The notes under the pieces are model-generated. The model saw only the letters and a program-made list of their open reading frames with translations, was not told where the DNA came from and did not search any database. From Bacteroidota bacterium (lineage in GTDB: Bacteria > Bacteroidota > Bacteroidia > B-17B0 > Aurantibacillaceae): a stretch of DNA of 49,593 nt. Made by a program: the position numbers and the translations under genes. The stretch is taken from positions 1 through 49,593 of the forward strand of contig JANYEQ010000110.1 of NCBI GenBank assembly GCA_025363015.1, read 5' to 3'. Each line of letters opens with the position of its first letter. The stretch's first letter is position 1. Below are positions 1 to 7,970 of this stretch, one piece after another.

Positions 1-1
1 T

Positions 2-490
2 GCCCCACACATTTTAGCGGAAGTAAATACTGAAATTTATAACTATTTACAGCGTAAACAAAAAACAAAAAAAACATTAAATGAAGGGATGGATATTGCC
101 ATTTGTATTATTGATAAAACCCAAAATAAATTAAGTTATGCGGGTTCAAAAATAGATTTATATACTGTAAACACACATCATGAATTAAAAATGGCCGAAA
201 GCTATAAAATAGAATTAGGAAAACAACAACACCTTACTAATATTACGGAGCAAATATTTTTACTTAACGAAATAAATGGTTTTTATATTACAACCGATGG
301 GTTTAAAGACCAATTGAAATACCGCAGTAATAAAACTAAATTTGGCTTTAATGGTTTTGAGAATTTTATTAAAGACAATATTAATATGCCATTTTCTGAA
401 CAAAAAAACAATATTCAAAATATATATTCACAATTAATAGTATCCGAAAAACAAATAGATGATATTTTAGTTTTTGGTTTTAAAATTTAA
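2..490 (+). CDS. SpoIIE-family PP2C-type serine phosphatase, C-terminal part (partial)
   Basis: The frame is open from base 2 to the stop at 490, so this is the last 162 codons of a gene that starts outside the window; the ATG at 89 is internal. The visible part matches the end of a PP2C/SpoIIE phosphatase domain: an APHILAEVN segment, a GMDIAICIID strand carrying a metal-binding Asp, a YAGSKIDLY segment, DGFKDQ, and a final DDILVFGFKI with the last metal-binding Asp pair. In Bacteroidota such domains usually sit at the end of TPR- or sensor-containing proteins that dephosphorylate anti-anti-sigma or other regulatory proteins. The sensor part is not visible, so the input signal is unknown. 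The next gene starts 12 bases downstream and is probably co-transcribed. Confidence 0.85.
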   Translation, partial: APHILAEVNTEIYNYLQRKQKTKKTLNEGMDIAICIIDKTQNKLSYAGSKIDLYTVNTHHELKMAESYKIELGKQQHLTNITEQIFLLNEINGFYITTDGFKDQLKYRSNKTKFGFNGFENFIKDNINMPFSEQKNNIQNIYSQLIVSEKQIDDILVFGFKI

Positions 491-502
491 CACATATTAA
501 AT

Positions 503-832
503 ATGGCAAGCGATTGGAATATATTACAACAAAAATTAAGCGAACGATTTGACGCACCAATGGATTATGACTCTATTTTATTTATGATTGGTTTACAAGA
601 GTTAAACAAACCATTTAAAAAGTATAAAAAAGATGAAAAATTAGAGATAATGCATATAGCAATTTGCACGTTATTACAGCCCTATGGTTTTTACGAATAT
701 AAAGGGCGAGACGAAGATGGTTGGCCACACTGGGAGCTTAAAGAGAACTTGCCGCACTTAGATGCCAAACAACAAAATAAATTGATTATTGATTCGATAA
801 TTGATTATTTTAAGAAAGAAGATTTTATTTAA
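503..832 (+). CDS. Small conserved hypothetical protein (109 aa)
   Basis: A 109-residue soluble protein without signal peptide or membrane segment. It is rich in charged residues and has a distinctive GRDEDGWPHWEL stretch near residues 70-81 and a helical C-terminus ending in IIDYFKKEDFI. I recall similar short proteins with a D-x-DGWPHW motif in Bacteroidota, but no function is known to me. The gene lies 12 bases after the SpoIIE-type phosphatase and reads in the same direction, so a shared transcript is likely and a role linked to that phosphatase is possible; this is inference from position only. No terminator is seen after it. Confidence 0.75.
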   Translation: MASDWNILQQKLSERFDAPMDYDSILFMIGLQELNKPFKKYKKDEKLEIMHIAICTLLQPYGFYEYKGRDEDGWPHWELKENLPHLDAKQQNKLIIDSIIDYFKKEDFI

Positions 833-899
833 AAAAAGAGCAATTTAAATTAACAAGCCATTGTTATTAAAACATCCTAACCAACAAGTATTCAGGTTA

Positions 900-920
900 T
901 TACTAAAGCTATTTTAGTAA
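900..920 (+). promoter_or_regulatory. Hairpin abutting the start codon of the next gene
   Basis: Perfect 8-bp inverted repeat (ttactaaa / tttagtaa) with a 5-nt loop, ending one base before the ATG at 922. In the mRNA it would occupy the ribosome landing site. It has no following T-run, so it does not look like a terminator. The stem is AT-rich and weak; a functional role is inference. Confidence 0.3.
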
Positions 921-921
921 A

Positions 922-2277
922 ATGATAAAATACCTATTTATTGTTATAAATGCCTTAACTGTTTTTATTTACAGTTTGTTTAGTGGCGATGGTGCAATTA
1001 CTGTTACCAATAACATTCCTAAAAGCATTAATCCTGGGCAAGAAATTACTGTTGAGTTTAAAATTACTAAAGGTAATATGAGCGGCTTTGCAAAGCTGCA
1101 AATAGAATTACCCGAAGGTATTTTAATAAAAGAAAAAGAAAATAAAGGCGCCGATTTTACATTGGTAGAAGGCATTGCAAAATGGGTATGGAGTAGCCTG
1201 CCAGCCGATAACGAATTAATTGTAAAAGCTACATTAGTGGCAGCACCCAATGCTAATGGACTTAAAACAATTGGCGGTAAATATTCGTATGTTGAAAATA
1301 ATGGCAAACAAGTAGTAGAAATGCTACCCACCGAAATTACCATAGGAAATTCAGAAACAGTAACTAATAATTCAAGTGCCAACACCAATACTGTAAACGA
1401 AACAGACGGGCAAACCACCAATACAACAGCAGCTACACCCACCACCGAAGTAACTAAAAGTACACAGCCAAGCACAAATGCCGAACCAGCAACTAATATT
1501 ACAATACAACGTACAATTGTAAAAAATTCGGATAATGAATATGTTATCAACTTAAAAATTAACAAAGGTAGCACCAAAGGTTTTGCACGCTATAGCGATG
1601 ATTTACCCGAAACATTAACCGCTAAAGCTACTAAAACCGAAGAGGCTTCTTTTTCAGTAGCCGACGGTAAAATAAAATTTGTATGGGTTACAGTGCCCGA
1701 TAAGGAAGAATTAGAATTATCGTATACACTCAGCGGGTCAAGCGCATCGCCCGTTACTTTAAATGGTGAATATTCATTTTTAGAACAAAATCAAAGTAAA
1801 AAACATAAAGTACAACCCGAAACAATTACATTTAGTAGTTTTAACAACACGGCCAATATAAGTTCTGTTGGCACGGAGACAAACAACACAGCTCAAACAA
1901 CAAATACGGTAGATAATACGTCTCAAACAAACAATAACTCAAACAACAGCACGCAAACAACTAACCAAACACTTGCAAAAACAGATGGTAATATAAACTA
2001 TATGGTACAAATTGGTGCCTTTACTAATGCCAATGTATCAGCCTCAACACTTGCTCAAAAATTTAATATTACCCAAACTATTAAAAGCGAAATGCAAGGC
2101 GGTTTTTCTAAATTTATGATTGGTAATTATGCGCAATATAATTTAGCACACGATGCCAGAGAAACTACAAAAAACAACAATGGTGTAAAAAGTGCGTTTG
2201 TAGTAGCCTATAATAGTGGTAAACGTATTACCGTGCAAGAAGCATTAATGATTACTAACCAAAAATGGTTTAAGTAA
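922..2277 (+). CDS. Exported SPOR-like domain protein with duplicated N-terminal domain
   Basis: The 451-residue protein starts with a hydrophobic signal segment (about residues 1-20). Two related beta-rich domains follow, at about 26-142 and 190-312. Each shows the order NKGSTKGFARY- or TKGNMSGFAKL-type segment, then an FSVADGKIKFVWVTVP- or FTLVEGIAKWVWSSLP-type segment, then a GEYSFLEQN- or GKYSYVENN-type segment, so they arose by duplication. Asn/Thr/Gln-rich linkers separate the domains (about 143-188 and 315-352). The last ~95 residues form a SPOR-like module (MVQIGAF at the start, SAFVVAYNSGKRITVQEAL near the end). SPOR domains typically bind denuded peptidoglycan, so a periplasmic or outer-membrane location is likely. 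The following gene carries related modules. Function is not known. Confidence 0.8.
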   Translation: MIKYLFIVINALTVFIYSLFSGDGAITVTNNIPKSINPGQEITVEFKITKGNMSGFAKLQIELPEGILIKEKENKGADFTLVEGIAKWVWSSLPADNELIVKATLVAAPNANGLKTIGGKYSYVENNGKQVVEMLPTEITIGNSETVTNNSSANTNTVNETDGQTTNTTAATPTTEVTKSTQPSTNAEPATNITIQRTIVKNSDNEYVINLKINKGSTKGFARYSDDLPETLTAKATKTEEASFSVADGKIKFVWVTVPDKEELELSYTLSGSSASPVTLNGEYSFLEQNQSKKHKVQPETITFSSFNNTANISSVGTETNNTAQTTNTVDNTSQTNNNSNNSTQTTNQTLAKTDGNINYMVQIGAFTNANVSASTLAQKFNITQTIKSEMQGGFSKFMIGNYAQYNLAHDARETTKNNNGVKSAFVVAYNSGKRITVQEALMITNQKWFK

Positions 2278-2411
2278 ATGAATAGCCCTCTTTTATTACT
2301 AAATTCTTCAAAGTAGAGAGCTGATGTAGCAAAAAAATAGTAAAAATTAATTTGACTTTTTAGATTTTATTTAACATTATTTTTTTCTATATTTACCCTA
2401 TTAATTAACAT

Positions 2412-4775
2412 ATGTACAAACTAATACTTTTAGTTTTATTTCTTTTTGCTTTATCTGTTAAGTCTCAAACAGATACTGCTGTATTAAATAAACTCTCCCC
2501 ACAAGAGTTGTTACAATATTATATTAACGAAAAAGAACCCGAAGGCATGTATAAAGGTCCACCATTTATTGGCGATTCTTTATATAACATACTAAACCCT
2601 TTAGTTATTCCCACTCAAACTGTAAATGCGGATGCCGTTTACCGAGATGGTGTCAAAACAAGCGAAGAGCAAATAAAATTAGGAGATACTATTAATAGAA
2701 TTGATCAAAAATTAAAACCAAAAATAGCATTAGGCGTTGGTCGATTAGGTTTTTACGGCAATATGTACCAAAAACATTTTCAATCGCCACTTACAGCCCG
2801 TCCAGCCTTTGATTTAAATGTATCACAACGCTTAACAAGATATTTACAGTTAAACTTTAATATAATGTTCGGTCAATTAGGGGCTAATGAAAATACAACC
2901 ACCCGCCACGAAAATTTTCAATCCGAAATTAGAGCAGGTGGTTTAAATTTACTGTACGATTTTGGTAACTTTATTCCAGATAGGTTTAAGGTTAGGCCAT
3001 TCATAAGTTTGGGTATTACAGGATTTGAGTTTTTAAGTAAAACCGATTTAAAGGATAAAAACGGTAATACTTACTATTATTGGAGTGATGGTAGTATAAA
3101 AGATAAAGCCGAAAATGCTGCCGATGCCCAATTTGCCATAGATTTAAAACGTGATTATACTTATGAAACAGATGTACGCATTCGCAACCAAAAAATTAAT
3201 GGTAAGTATGCCGAACGTGCATTTGCAATACCAGTAGGTGCTGGAGCTATTATGCAAGTAACCGATAGGGTTGATTTTAAACTAAATTTCCAACTATTTT
3301 TTACCAACACTACCTTTATTGATGGCATTACTTCGCAAAATGCAATAGGCAAGCTTACTAAAGATAAATTTACCTATACCTCATTTGCCCTGCAATACGA
3401 TTTAATATCTAAAAATCATCAAAAACAAAAATTACAAAAAGATACGTTAAACGATGCGTTTTGGTTAGCCTTTGATAAAACCGATAGCGATAAAGATGGC
3501 GTACCCGATTTACAAGACGATTGCCAGGGCACCCCTCAAGGCGCTGCTGTAGATGCTAAAGGTTGCCCATTAGATGAAGATAAAGATGGTATACCAAATT
3601 ACCGCGATGATGAATTAAACACCGCATTAGGCGTTCCGGTAAATGATAAAGGTGTAGGCCAAACCGATGATTATTGGCAAGCATGGGTTAGCCAATATCT
3701 TAACGATAGCACAGGGACAGATAAAACTACCGAAATTGTTGGTAATGTTTTTGATTTAGCAAATAAAAAAACAAAACTATCAACTGAAAAAGATGCTTAT
3801 ACCGTTGAACTAATTCGCTATGCAGGTGCCATACCTACAGATGAATTATCATTCTTATTAAGCATTGGCGATATTCAATCAACTACCCTACAAGATGGTA
3901 CAACGGTAGTTTACACATCGGGCGATTACAAAAAAGTAAGTACCGCTATGAAACGTCGCGACGAATTTAGAAGCGAAGGAAATAAAGGCGCTGGTGTGTC
4001 GCGTATAAAAGGTAAAAACATACAAAAAATTAGCGATGAAGAATTAGAAGCCCTATTGAAAAAGGAAAAAGAAGATGAGTTAAAACTAGCCAATAACCCA
4101 GCCTTAAAAGATAGCTTAAATGCTAACAATAATAATACCAATCAAAACAACAATAGTAATACCGAAGAAGTAATTGAAAAATTTGGTAAAGACGAAATTG
4201 TATATCGCGTACAATTAGGAGCATTTAAAAATAAAATTTCAACTAAAATATTTAACACTAGTGCAGGCGTTTTAGAACTTAAAACAGGCGAAGAAATTTT
4301 TAAATATGTTACCAAAGGCTATAAAACAATTGATTTAGCAGCAGCTGTAAGAGCCGATTTAGTTATACAAGGCTATAGCGATGCCTTTGTTACAGCATAC
4401 AAAGGTGGTAAACGTATTTTATTAAATCAAACAAAAGCCACGGTTGATAAAAAATATAAAGAAGATTTAAACGAAGAAAAAATGTTTAGCTCGGTAGATA
4501 AGAAACTAGTACTGTTTAAAATACAATTAGGGCCACTTAAAAAAGCATTTGCCGAAAAAGCAATGGATGAAAAAGTGAAAGACCTTGCAGACAAAGACAA
4601 GCAAACCACAGTAACAGGTAGTATTCGTTACACATCGGGTAATTTTAATAAATTTGATGCTGCCGAAAAATACCGTAAAGAGTTAGAGGCAAAAGGTTTT
4701 GCTGATGGCTTTATAATTGCCACCTTTAAAAACGAAATTATTTCAATACAAGAAGCAATGGAGCTATTGAAATAA
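2412..4775 (+). CDS. Outer-membrane beta-barrel protein with TSP3 repeats and tandem SPOR-like modules
   Basis: The 787-residue protein begins with a signal peptide (LILLVLFLFALSVKSQ). Residues about 90-335 contain alternating aromatic/polar strands typical of an outer-membrane beta-barrel (for example LQLNFNIMFGQLG, FKVRPFISLGITGFEF). Residues about 355-402 hold thrombospondin type 3-like calcium-binding repeats (DSDKDGVPDLQDDC, DEDKDGIPNYRDDE). Three SPOR-like modules follow at about 461-545 (YTVELIRYAG), 595-680 (YRVQLGAF) and 699-787 (FKIQLGPL), with a Lys/Glu- and Asn-rich linker before the second. The layout parallels OmpA-family proteins, but the OmpA peptidoglycan-binding domain is absent and SPOR-like modules occupy its place. 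A role in tethering the outer membrane to peptidoglycan is inferred. The preceding gene ends in the same kind of module. Confidence 0.8.
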   Translation: MYKLILLVLFLFALSVKSQTDTAVLNKLSPQELLQYYINEKEPEGMYKGPPFIGDSLYNILNPLVIPTQTVNADAVYRDGVKTSEEQIKLGDTINRIDQKLKPKIALGVGRLGFYGNMYQKHFQSPLTARPAFDLNVSQRLTRYLQLNFNIMFGQLGANENTTTRHENFQSEIRAGGLNLLYDFGNFIPDRFKVRPFISLGITGFEFLSKTDLKDKNGNTYYYWSDGSIKDKAENAADAQFAIDLKRDYTYETDVRIRNQKINGKYAERAFAIPVGAGAIMQVTDRVDFKLNFQLFFTNTTFIDGITSQNAIGKLTKDKFTYTSFALQYDLISKNHQKQKLQKDTLNDAFWLAFDKTDSDKDGVPDLQDDCQGTPQGAAVDAKGCPLDEDKDGIPNYRDDELNTALGVPVNDKGVGQTDDYWQAWVSQYLNDSTGTDKTTEIVGNVFDLANKKTKLSTEKDAYTVELIRYAGAIPTDELSFLLSIGDIQSTTLQDGTTVVYTSGDYKKVSTAMKRRDEFRSEGNKGAGVSRIKGKNIQKISDEELEALLKKEKEDELKLANNPALKDSLNANNNNTNQNNNSNTEEVIEKFGKDEIVYRVQLGAFKNKISTKIFNTSAGVLELKTGEEIFKYVTKGYKTIDLAAAVRADLVIQGYSDAFVTAYKGGKRILLNQTKATVDKKYKEDLNEEKMFSSVDKKLVLFKIQLGPLKKAFAEKAMDEKVKDLADKDKQTTVTGSIRYTSGNFNKFDAAEKYRKELEAKGFADGFIIATFKNEIISIQEAMELLK

Positions 4776-4798
4776 ATGTCGCGCTCTACAAATAAAAA

Positions 4799-5536
4799 AT
4801 GAACCTGAAAAAACACATCCCTAATGCCATTACCTGTGGTAATTTATTGTGTGGGTGTTTAGCAATTGTAAAATGTTTTGAAGGCAATTTAGTATGGGCA
4901 GCTTATTTAGTAGGCATAGCAACTGTATTAGATTTTTTTGATGGCTTTGCCGCACGCTTATTAAAAGTAAGTTCGGCCATTGGTAAAGATTTAGATAGCC
5001 TTGCAGATATGGTAACCTTTGGTGTAGTGCCAGGCATAATAATGTTTAAACTAATTGGGTATGCTCAAATTATAGCTTTGAATTTTAATCCAAACACAGC
5101 TAATAGTATTTTTTCAATTCAATTATTTGCGTTTATAATTCCAGTATTTTCGGCCATACGGTTAGCCAAATTTAATAATGATGTTAGACAAGCCGAATCA
5201 TTTATTGGTTTGCCAACTCCAGCCAATGCAATTTTTATTTCCTCGTTACCTTTAATTATAACAAGTAACGGACAGTTTTCTTTTAACGAAAGCCATTATT
5301 TGTTTTTAATGCAACCCTATATTTTATGTGTTTTATGTTTTGCGTTAAGTTTTTTACTTGTAGCGCCACTCCCATTATTCTCACTAAAATTTAAACATTT
5401 TAAATGGAAAGATAATCAACTACGTTTTGTGTTTTTGGCTTTAAGTGTAGTGCTATTAATTTCCTTACAGTTTATTGGTATTCCACTAATTATTATACTA
5501 TATATTTTGCTTTCATTAGTGGCAAAGTTTGTTTAA
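4799..5536 (+). CDS. pssA: CDP-diacylglycerol--serine O-phosphatidyltransferase
   Basis: Integral membrane enzyme of 245 residues that makes phosphatidylserine from CDP-diacylglycerol and serine, the first step to phosphatidylethanolamine. The complete CDP-alcohol phosphatidyltransferase signature is present: D45-x2-D48-G49-x2-A52-R53-x8-G62-x3-D66-x3-D70, with all metal- and substrate-binding residues. Several hydrophobic segments follow (about residues 75-100, 112-125, 165-190, 207-243). The length and the NAITCGNLLCGCLAI opening match type II bacterial PssA proteins. It starts 23 bases after the barrel/SPOR gene and may share its transcript. It is convergent with the DUF3108 gene, with a 31-bp gap and no clear terminator. 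Confidence 0.93.
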   Translation: MNLKKHIPNAITCGNLLCGCLAIVKCFEGNLVWAAYLVGIATVLDFFDGFAARLLKVSSAIGKDLDSLADMVTFGVVPGIIMFKLIGYAQIIALNFNPNTANSIFSIQLFAFIIPVFSAIRLAKFNNDVRQAESFIGLPTPANAIFISSLPLIITSNGQFSFNESHYLFLMQPYILCVLCFALSFLLVAPLPLFSLKFKHFKWKDNQLRFVFLALSVVLLISLQFIGIPLIIILYILLSLVAKFV

Positions 5537-5567
5537 GGTATTTCACAAAAAACATTTTCTTTATAAA

Positions 5568-6416
5568 TTAATTCACCTTACTCGTTTCATTTGCTAAATT
5601 TTTAGCACTGGTAATATCCATTTTAATACTGCCCACTAAAACATTAGCTTGTGCACGCATAATGGTGTGGTTTTTATCGTCACTTATCCACACATTTAAA
5701 TCTTCTTCTTTTTTAAACACACGGCCTTTTTGTACTATGGGTCTAAATTTTAAGCAACGGTATTTCCCTAAATCAGTGTCAATGGTTTCTTTACCAACAA
5801 ACTTTATTTTTAAGGGCCAAATTTCTTTATCTAAAAAACAATTTAAGCTAAAAATATCGCCTTCCTTAGCATTGCTTAAATCTAAATTTCGAGCACTATA
5901 AAATGCACTTACCATATCTTGTACGCCAGTGGGAATATCAAATTTTTCGCCATTGCCAATATCTACTTTTTTGGTATAATGATTAAAAGCATAATTCTGG
6001 TTAAATTTATAACCACCTTCGCTTACGTTACGCACAAACATCCAAGGTAAAAGAGCATCTTTATCCATATAGGTTTCGTAACGGTCGCGTACTTTAAAAA
6101 ACCAATCGGTACTACCAGTAGTATAACCACTACCAACAATATGGTAAACTTTTCGGCCGTTAACATCAATTAAATCGGGTTTTACTTCTAAAATAGCTAC
6201 ACCAGCATTAATAATACCATAGTGCATGCGGTAACTTAGTATTTCACCTTCTTTAAAGGCAATATTTGTGTGTGTGGGTAATTGATCTGAGGTTTTGCCA
6301 CTTTCAATACTTTGAGAAATAATGTAGGTTTGCTCAGTTTTAAAACCAGCCGAACATAAAGCTAATACGGCAATAGTAGCTGAAGTTTTTATGGCAATAT
6401 TTTTTATTTTTTTCAT
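5568..6416 (-). CDS. DUF3108 domain-containing exported protein
   Basis: The 282-residue protein has an N-terminal signal sequence (about residues 1-25, ending near LCSAGFKTE) and one DUF3108 domain over most of its length. Diagnostic segments are FKEGEILSYRMHYGIINAG at the domain start, GSTDWFFKVRDRYETYMD in the middle, a YRCLKFRPIVQKG segment and a VWISDDKNHTIMR segment near the end. DUF3108 proteins are periplasmic beta-structured proteins of unknown function. The gene is minus-strand, downstream of the acyltransferase gene (86-bp gap), but a consensus -7 element in that gap suggests it has its own promoter. Confidence 0.88.
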   Translation of the reverse strand: MKKIKNIAIKTSATIAVLALCSAGFKTEQTYIISQSIESGKTSDQLPTHTNIAFKEGEILSYRMHYGIINAGVAILEVKPDLIDVNGRKVYHIVGSGYTTGSTDWFFKVRDRYETYMDKDALLPWMFVRNVSEGGYKFNQNYAFNHYTKKVDIGNGEKFDIPTGVQDMVSAFYSARNLDLSNAKEGDIFSLNCFLDKEIWPLKIKFVGKETIDTDLGKYRCLKFRPIVQKGRVFKKEEDLNVWISDDKNHTIMRAQANVLVGSIKMDITSAKNLANETSKVN

Positions 6417-6480
6417 TGTAATTGTTGTTTATCCTTTTATTGAGTTCAGGATATTTCAATTATATAAGCAAACCGTATGC

Positions 6481-6488
6481 CAAAGATA
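6481..6488 (-). promoter_or_regulatory. Predicted Bacteroidota -7 element for the DUF3108 gene
   Basis: On the minus strand this reads TATCTTTG, a perfect match to the Bacteroidota TAnnTTTG -7 consensus. It sits 64 bp upstream of the DUF3108 start codon, in the short gap after the acyltransferase stop. No convincing -33 TTTG is seen at the right spacing. AT-rich DNA gives such matches by chance at roughly one per kilobase per strand. Confidence 0.45.
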
Positions 6489-6502
6489 CAAAACTAATGC
6501 CG

Positions 6503-7822
6503 CTAAAATTTGTTAAATAAAAATAGTAGTTCGTTTCGAGATTGTAAAAGGCTGCTTTTAAGGGCTTTATTTTTAAGTAGTACAGCCATACCCATTGTTT
6601 TTTTGTAAAACGGCTGGTAGTATAAACTAAACCAAGCACTAAGGCCTATAATTGAGCAAATAGCTAATGGATAAAATAGAGTATTAGCAAAAGCATAACT
6701 TATAAAAAACCATAATAAATAATTTATTAAAAATAAAATCATACTAGTTGCCATTATTACCGATGAGTAAAACTCTTTACCATTTTTTACAATTTTTTTA
6801 GTAATAAATTGGGTTAAAAAAAACGGCAAATAATTTCCTGTTAATCCTACTAAATAAATAGGAGAAAAGATAATTAATGTAATAATTCTTAAAAAAAGAA
6901 AAATTGGCGTAACCCTTTTATTTTGATTTGGGTTAATAAGCCAGTCTTTTAAACCATGTTTTTTTAGTTGACTAAAATAAGTATTGCTTTTATTTTTAAA
7001 TTCATCTAAAAGTTCTTTATTACTAATTTCGGCTTTATTAATGGTTTGCGTTAGTTGTTGTGTTACTAAAAAATGGTGCTCTAAATTTTTATAATTTAAG
7101 TGCTGTTGGCTTAGCCTATCTTTTTTAAATAATTCTTCTGCATTAAAAACAACATCATCATACTCTTTACTATTAATGTGTGTTATTAGTTCTTTCATTT
7201 TTGGTTCTAATACTTGTATAAATTTATTATAGGTTCGGGCAGGGTTTTGGGTATAATCGTCAATAAAATCTTTCACCAAAATAGGCCCACCCACATTATA
7301 AAAAACAGTGCTTCTAAATTTATTAGGGTTACTGTAATTTATACCTACTGGCACAACAATTAAATTTTCGGTTTTTAAAAAATCGTAAGCACCAAAAACC
7401 ATGCGTGGCACTCCTTTTTTAAGTGGCCGCAATCTGCGTTCTTGTACACACAACCCTTCGGCAAAAACAATGAGTTTATTATTTTTTTTTAAAAGCTGGT
7501 TTACACGTTTATATGTCTCATCATTTTTTTTTAAACCTTCTTTTCCACCATCTTGTATTCTAAAAATAGGCACTATGCCTATTTGTTCTAAAAGCCAACT
7601 AACAATACCAGGTTTAAAAGCATCGCCTCGGGCTAAATATTTTAAATTGGTTGGGTGCGTTAAAAAATTAATAAGCGTTGGGTCGGTAAAAGCATTTGGA
7701 TGGTTCATGGCAATAATTACCGGACCTTTTACCGTAATATTTTTTATATTTTTAGCTTGAATTCGTTTGTAAAACGTAGGTACTAAAAACGATATCCAAA
7801 TTTTTATAATTAGCTTAATCAT
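6503..7822 (-). CDS. 1-acyl-sn-glycerol-3-phosphate acyltransferase-like membrane protein
   Basis: The 439-residue protein has a PlsC-type acyltransferase domain in its first ~210 residues. It shows a catalytic His/Asp pair in NHPNAFTDP (H41 and D47, an H-x5-D spacing instead of the usual H-x4-D) and a substrate-binding FAEG at 120-123 followed by RRLRPLKKGVPRM. The middle part is charged and helical, and the C-terminal third has about four membrane segments (roughly 305-400). The length is close to double that of PlsC, so it belongs to the longer acyltransferases with a C-terminal membrane region. The probable role is acyl transfer to glycerol phosphate or another phospholipid acceptor; the exact substrate is not clear. 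Confidence 0.82.
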   Translation of the reverse strand: MIKLIIKIWISFLVPTFYKRIQAKNIKNITVKGPVIIAMNHPNAFTDPTLINFLTHPTNLKYLARGDAFKPGIVSWLLEQIGIVPIFRIQDGGKEGLKKNDETYKRVNQLLKKNNKLIVFAEGLCVQERRLRPLKKGVPRMVFGAYDFLKTENLIVVPVGINYSNPNKFRSTVFYNVGGPILVKDFIDDYTQNPARTYNKFIQVLEPKMKELITHINSKEYDDVVFNAEELFKKDRLSQQHLNYKNLEHHFLVTQQLTQTINKAEISNKELLDEFKNKSNTYFSQLKKHGLKDWLINPNQNKRVTPIFLFLRIITLIIFSPIYLVGLTGNYLPFFLTQFITKKIVKNGKEFYSSVIMATSMILFLINYLLWFFISYAFANTLFYPLAICSIIGLSAWFSLYYQPFYKKTMGMAVLLKNKALKSSLLQSRNELLFLFNKF

Positions 7823-7838
7823 TTTGTAATTTTCAGCA

Positions 7839-7846
7839 CAAAAATA
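7839..7846 (-). promoter_or_regulatory. Predicted Bacteroidota -7 element for the acyltransferase gene
   Basis: On the minus strand this reads TATTTTTG (TAnnTTTG consensus), 16 bp upstream of the start codon at 7822. A GTTG on the same strand 24 bp further upstream (7871-7874) could serve as a weak -33 element. Transcription would begin only about 10 bases before the ATG. Chance matches are frequent in this AT-rich gap. Confidence 0.35.
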
Positions 7847-7970
7847 AGCTTATTTTTTAGATATATTTTTCAACATGTTGTTAGTAAAATTTACAATTTT
7901 TAAAACCATTAATCCCAATAAATTCAGTACATTTAAAAGATAATATAAATTTTAAGAACGATACAAAATT

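Noticed and set aside
969-1577. 202-codon minus-strand frame opposite the SPOR-like gene
   Set aside because: It lies wholly antisense to a well-supported gene. Its long open length follows from the Thr/Asn/Ala-rich plus-strand coding, and it shows no signal or domain of its own.
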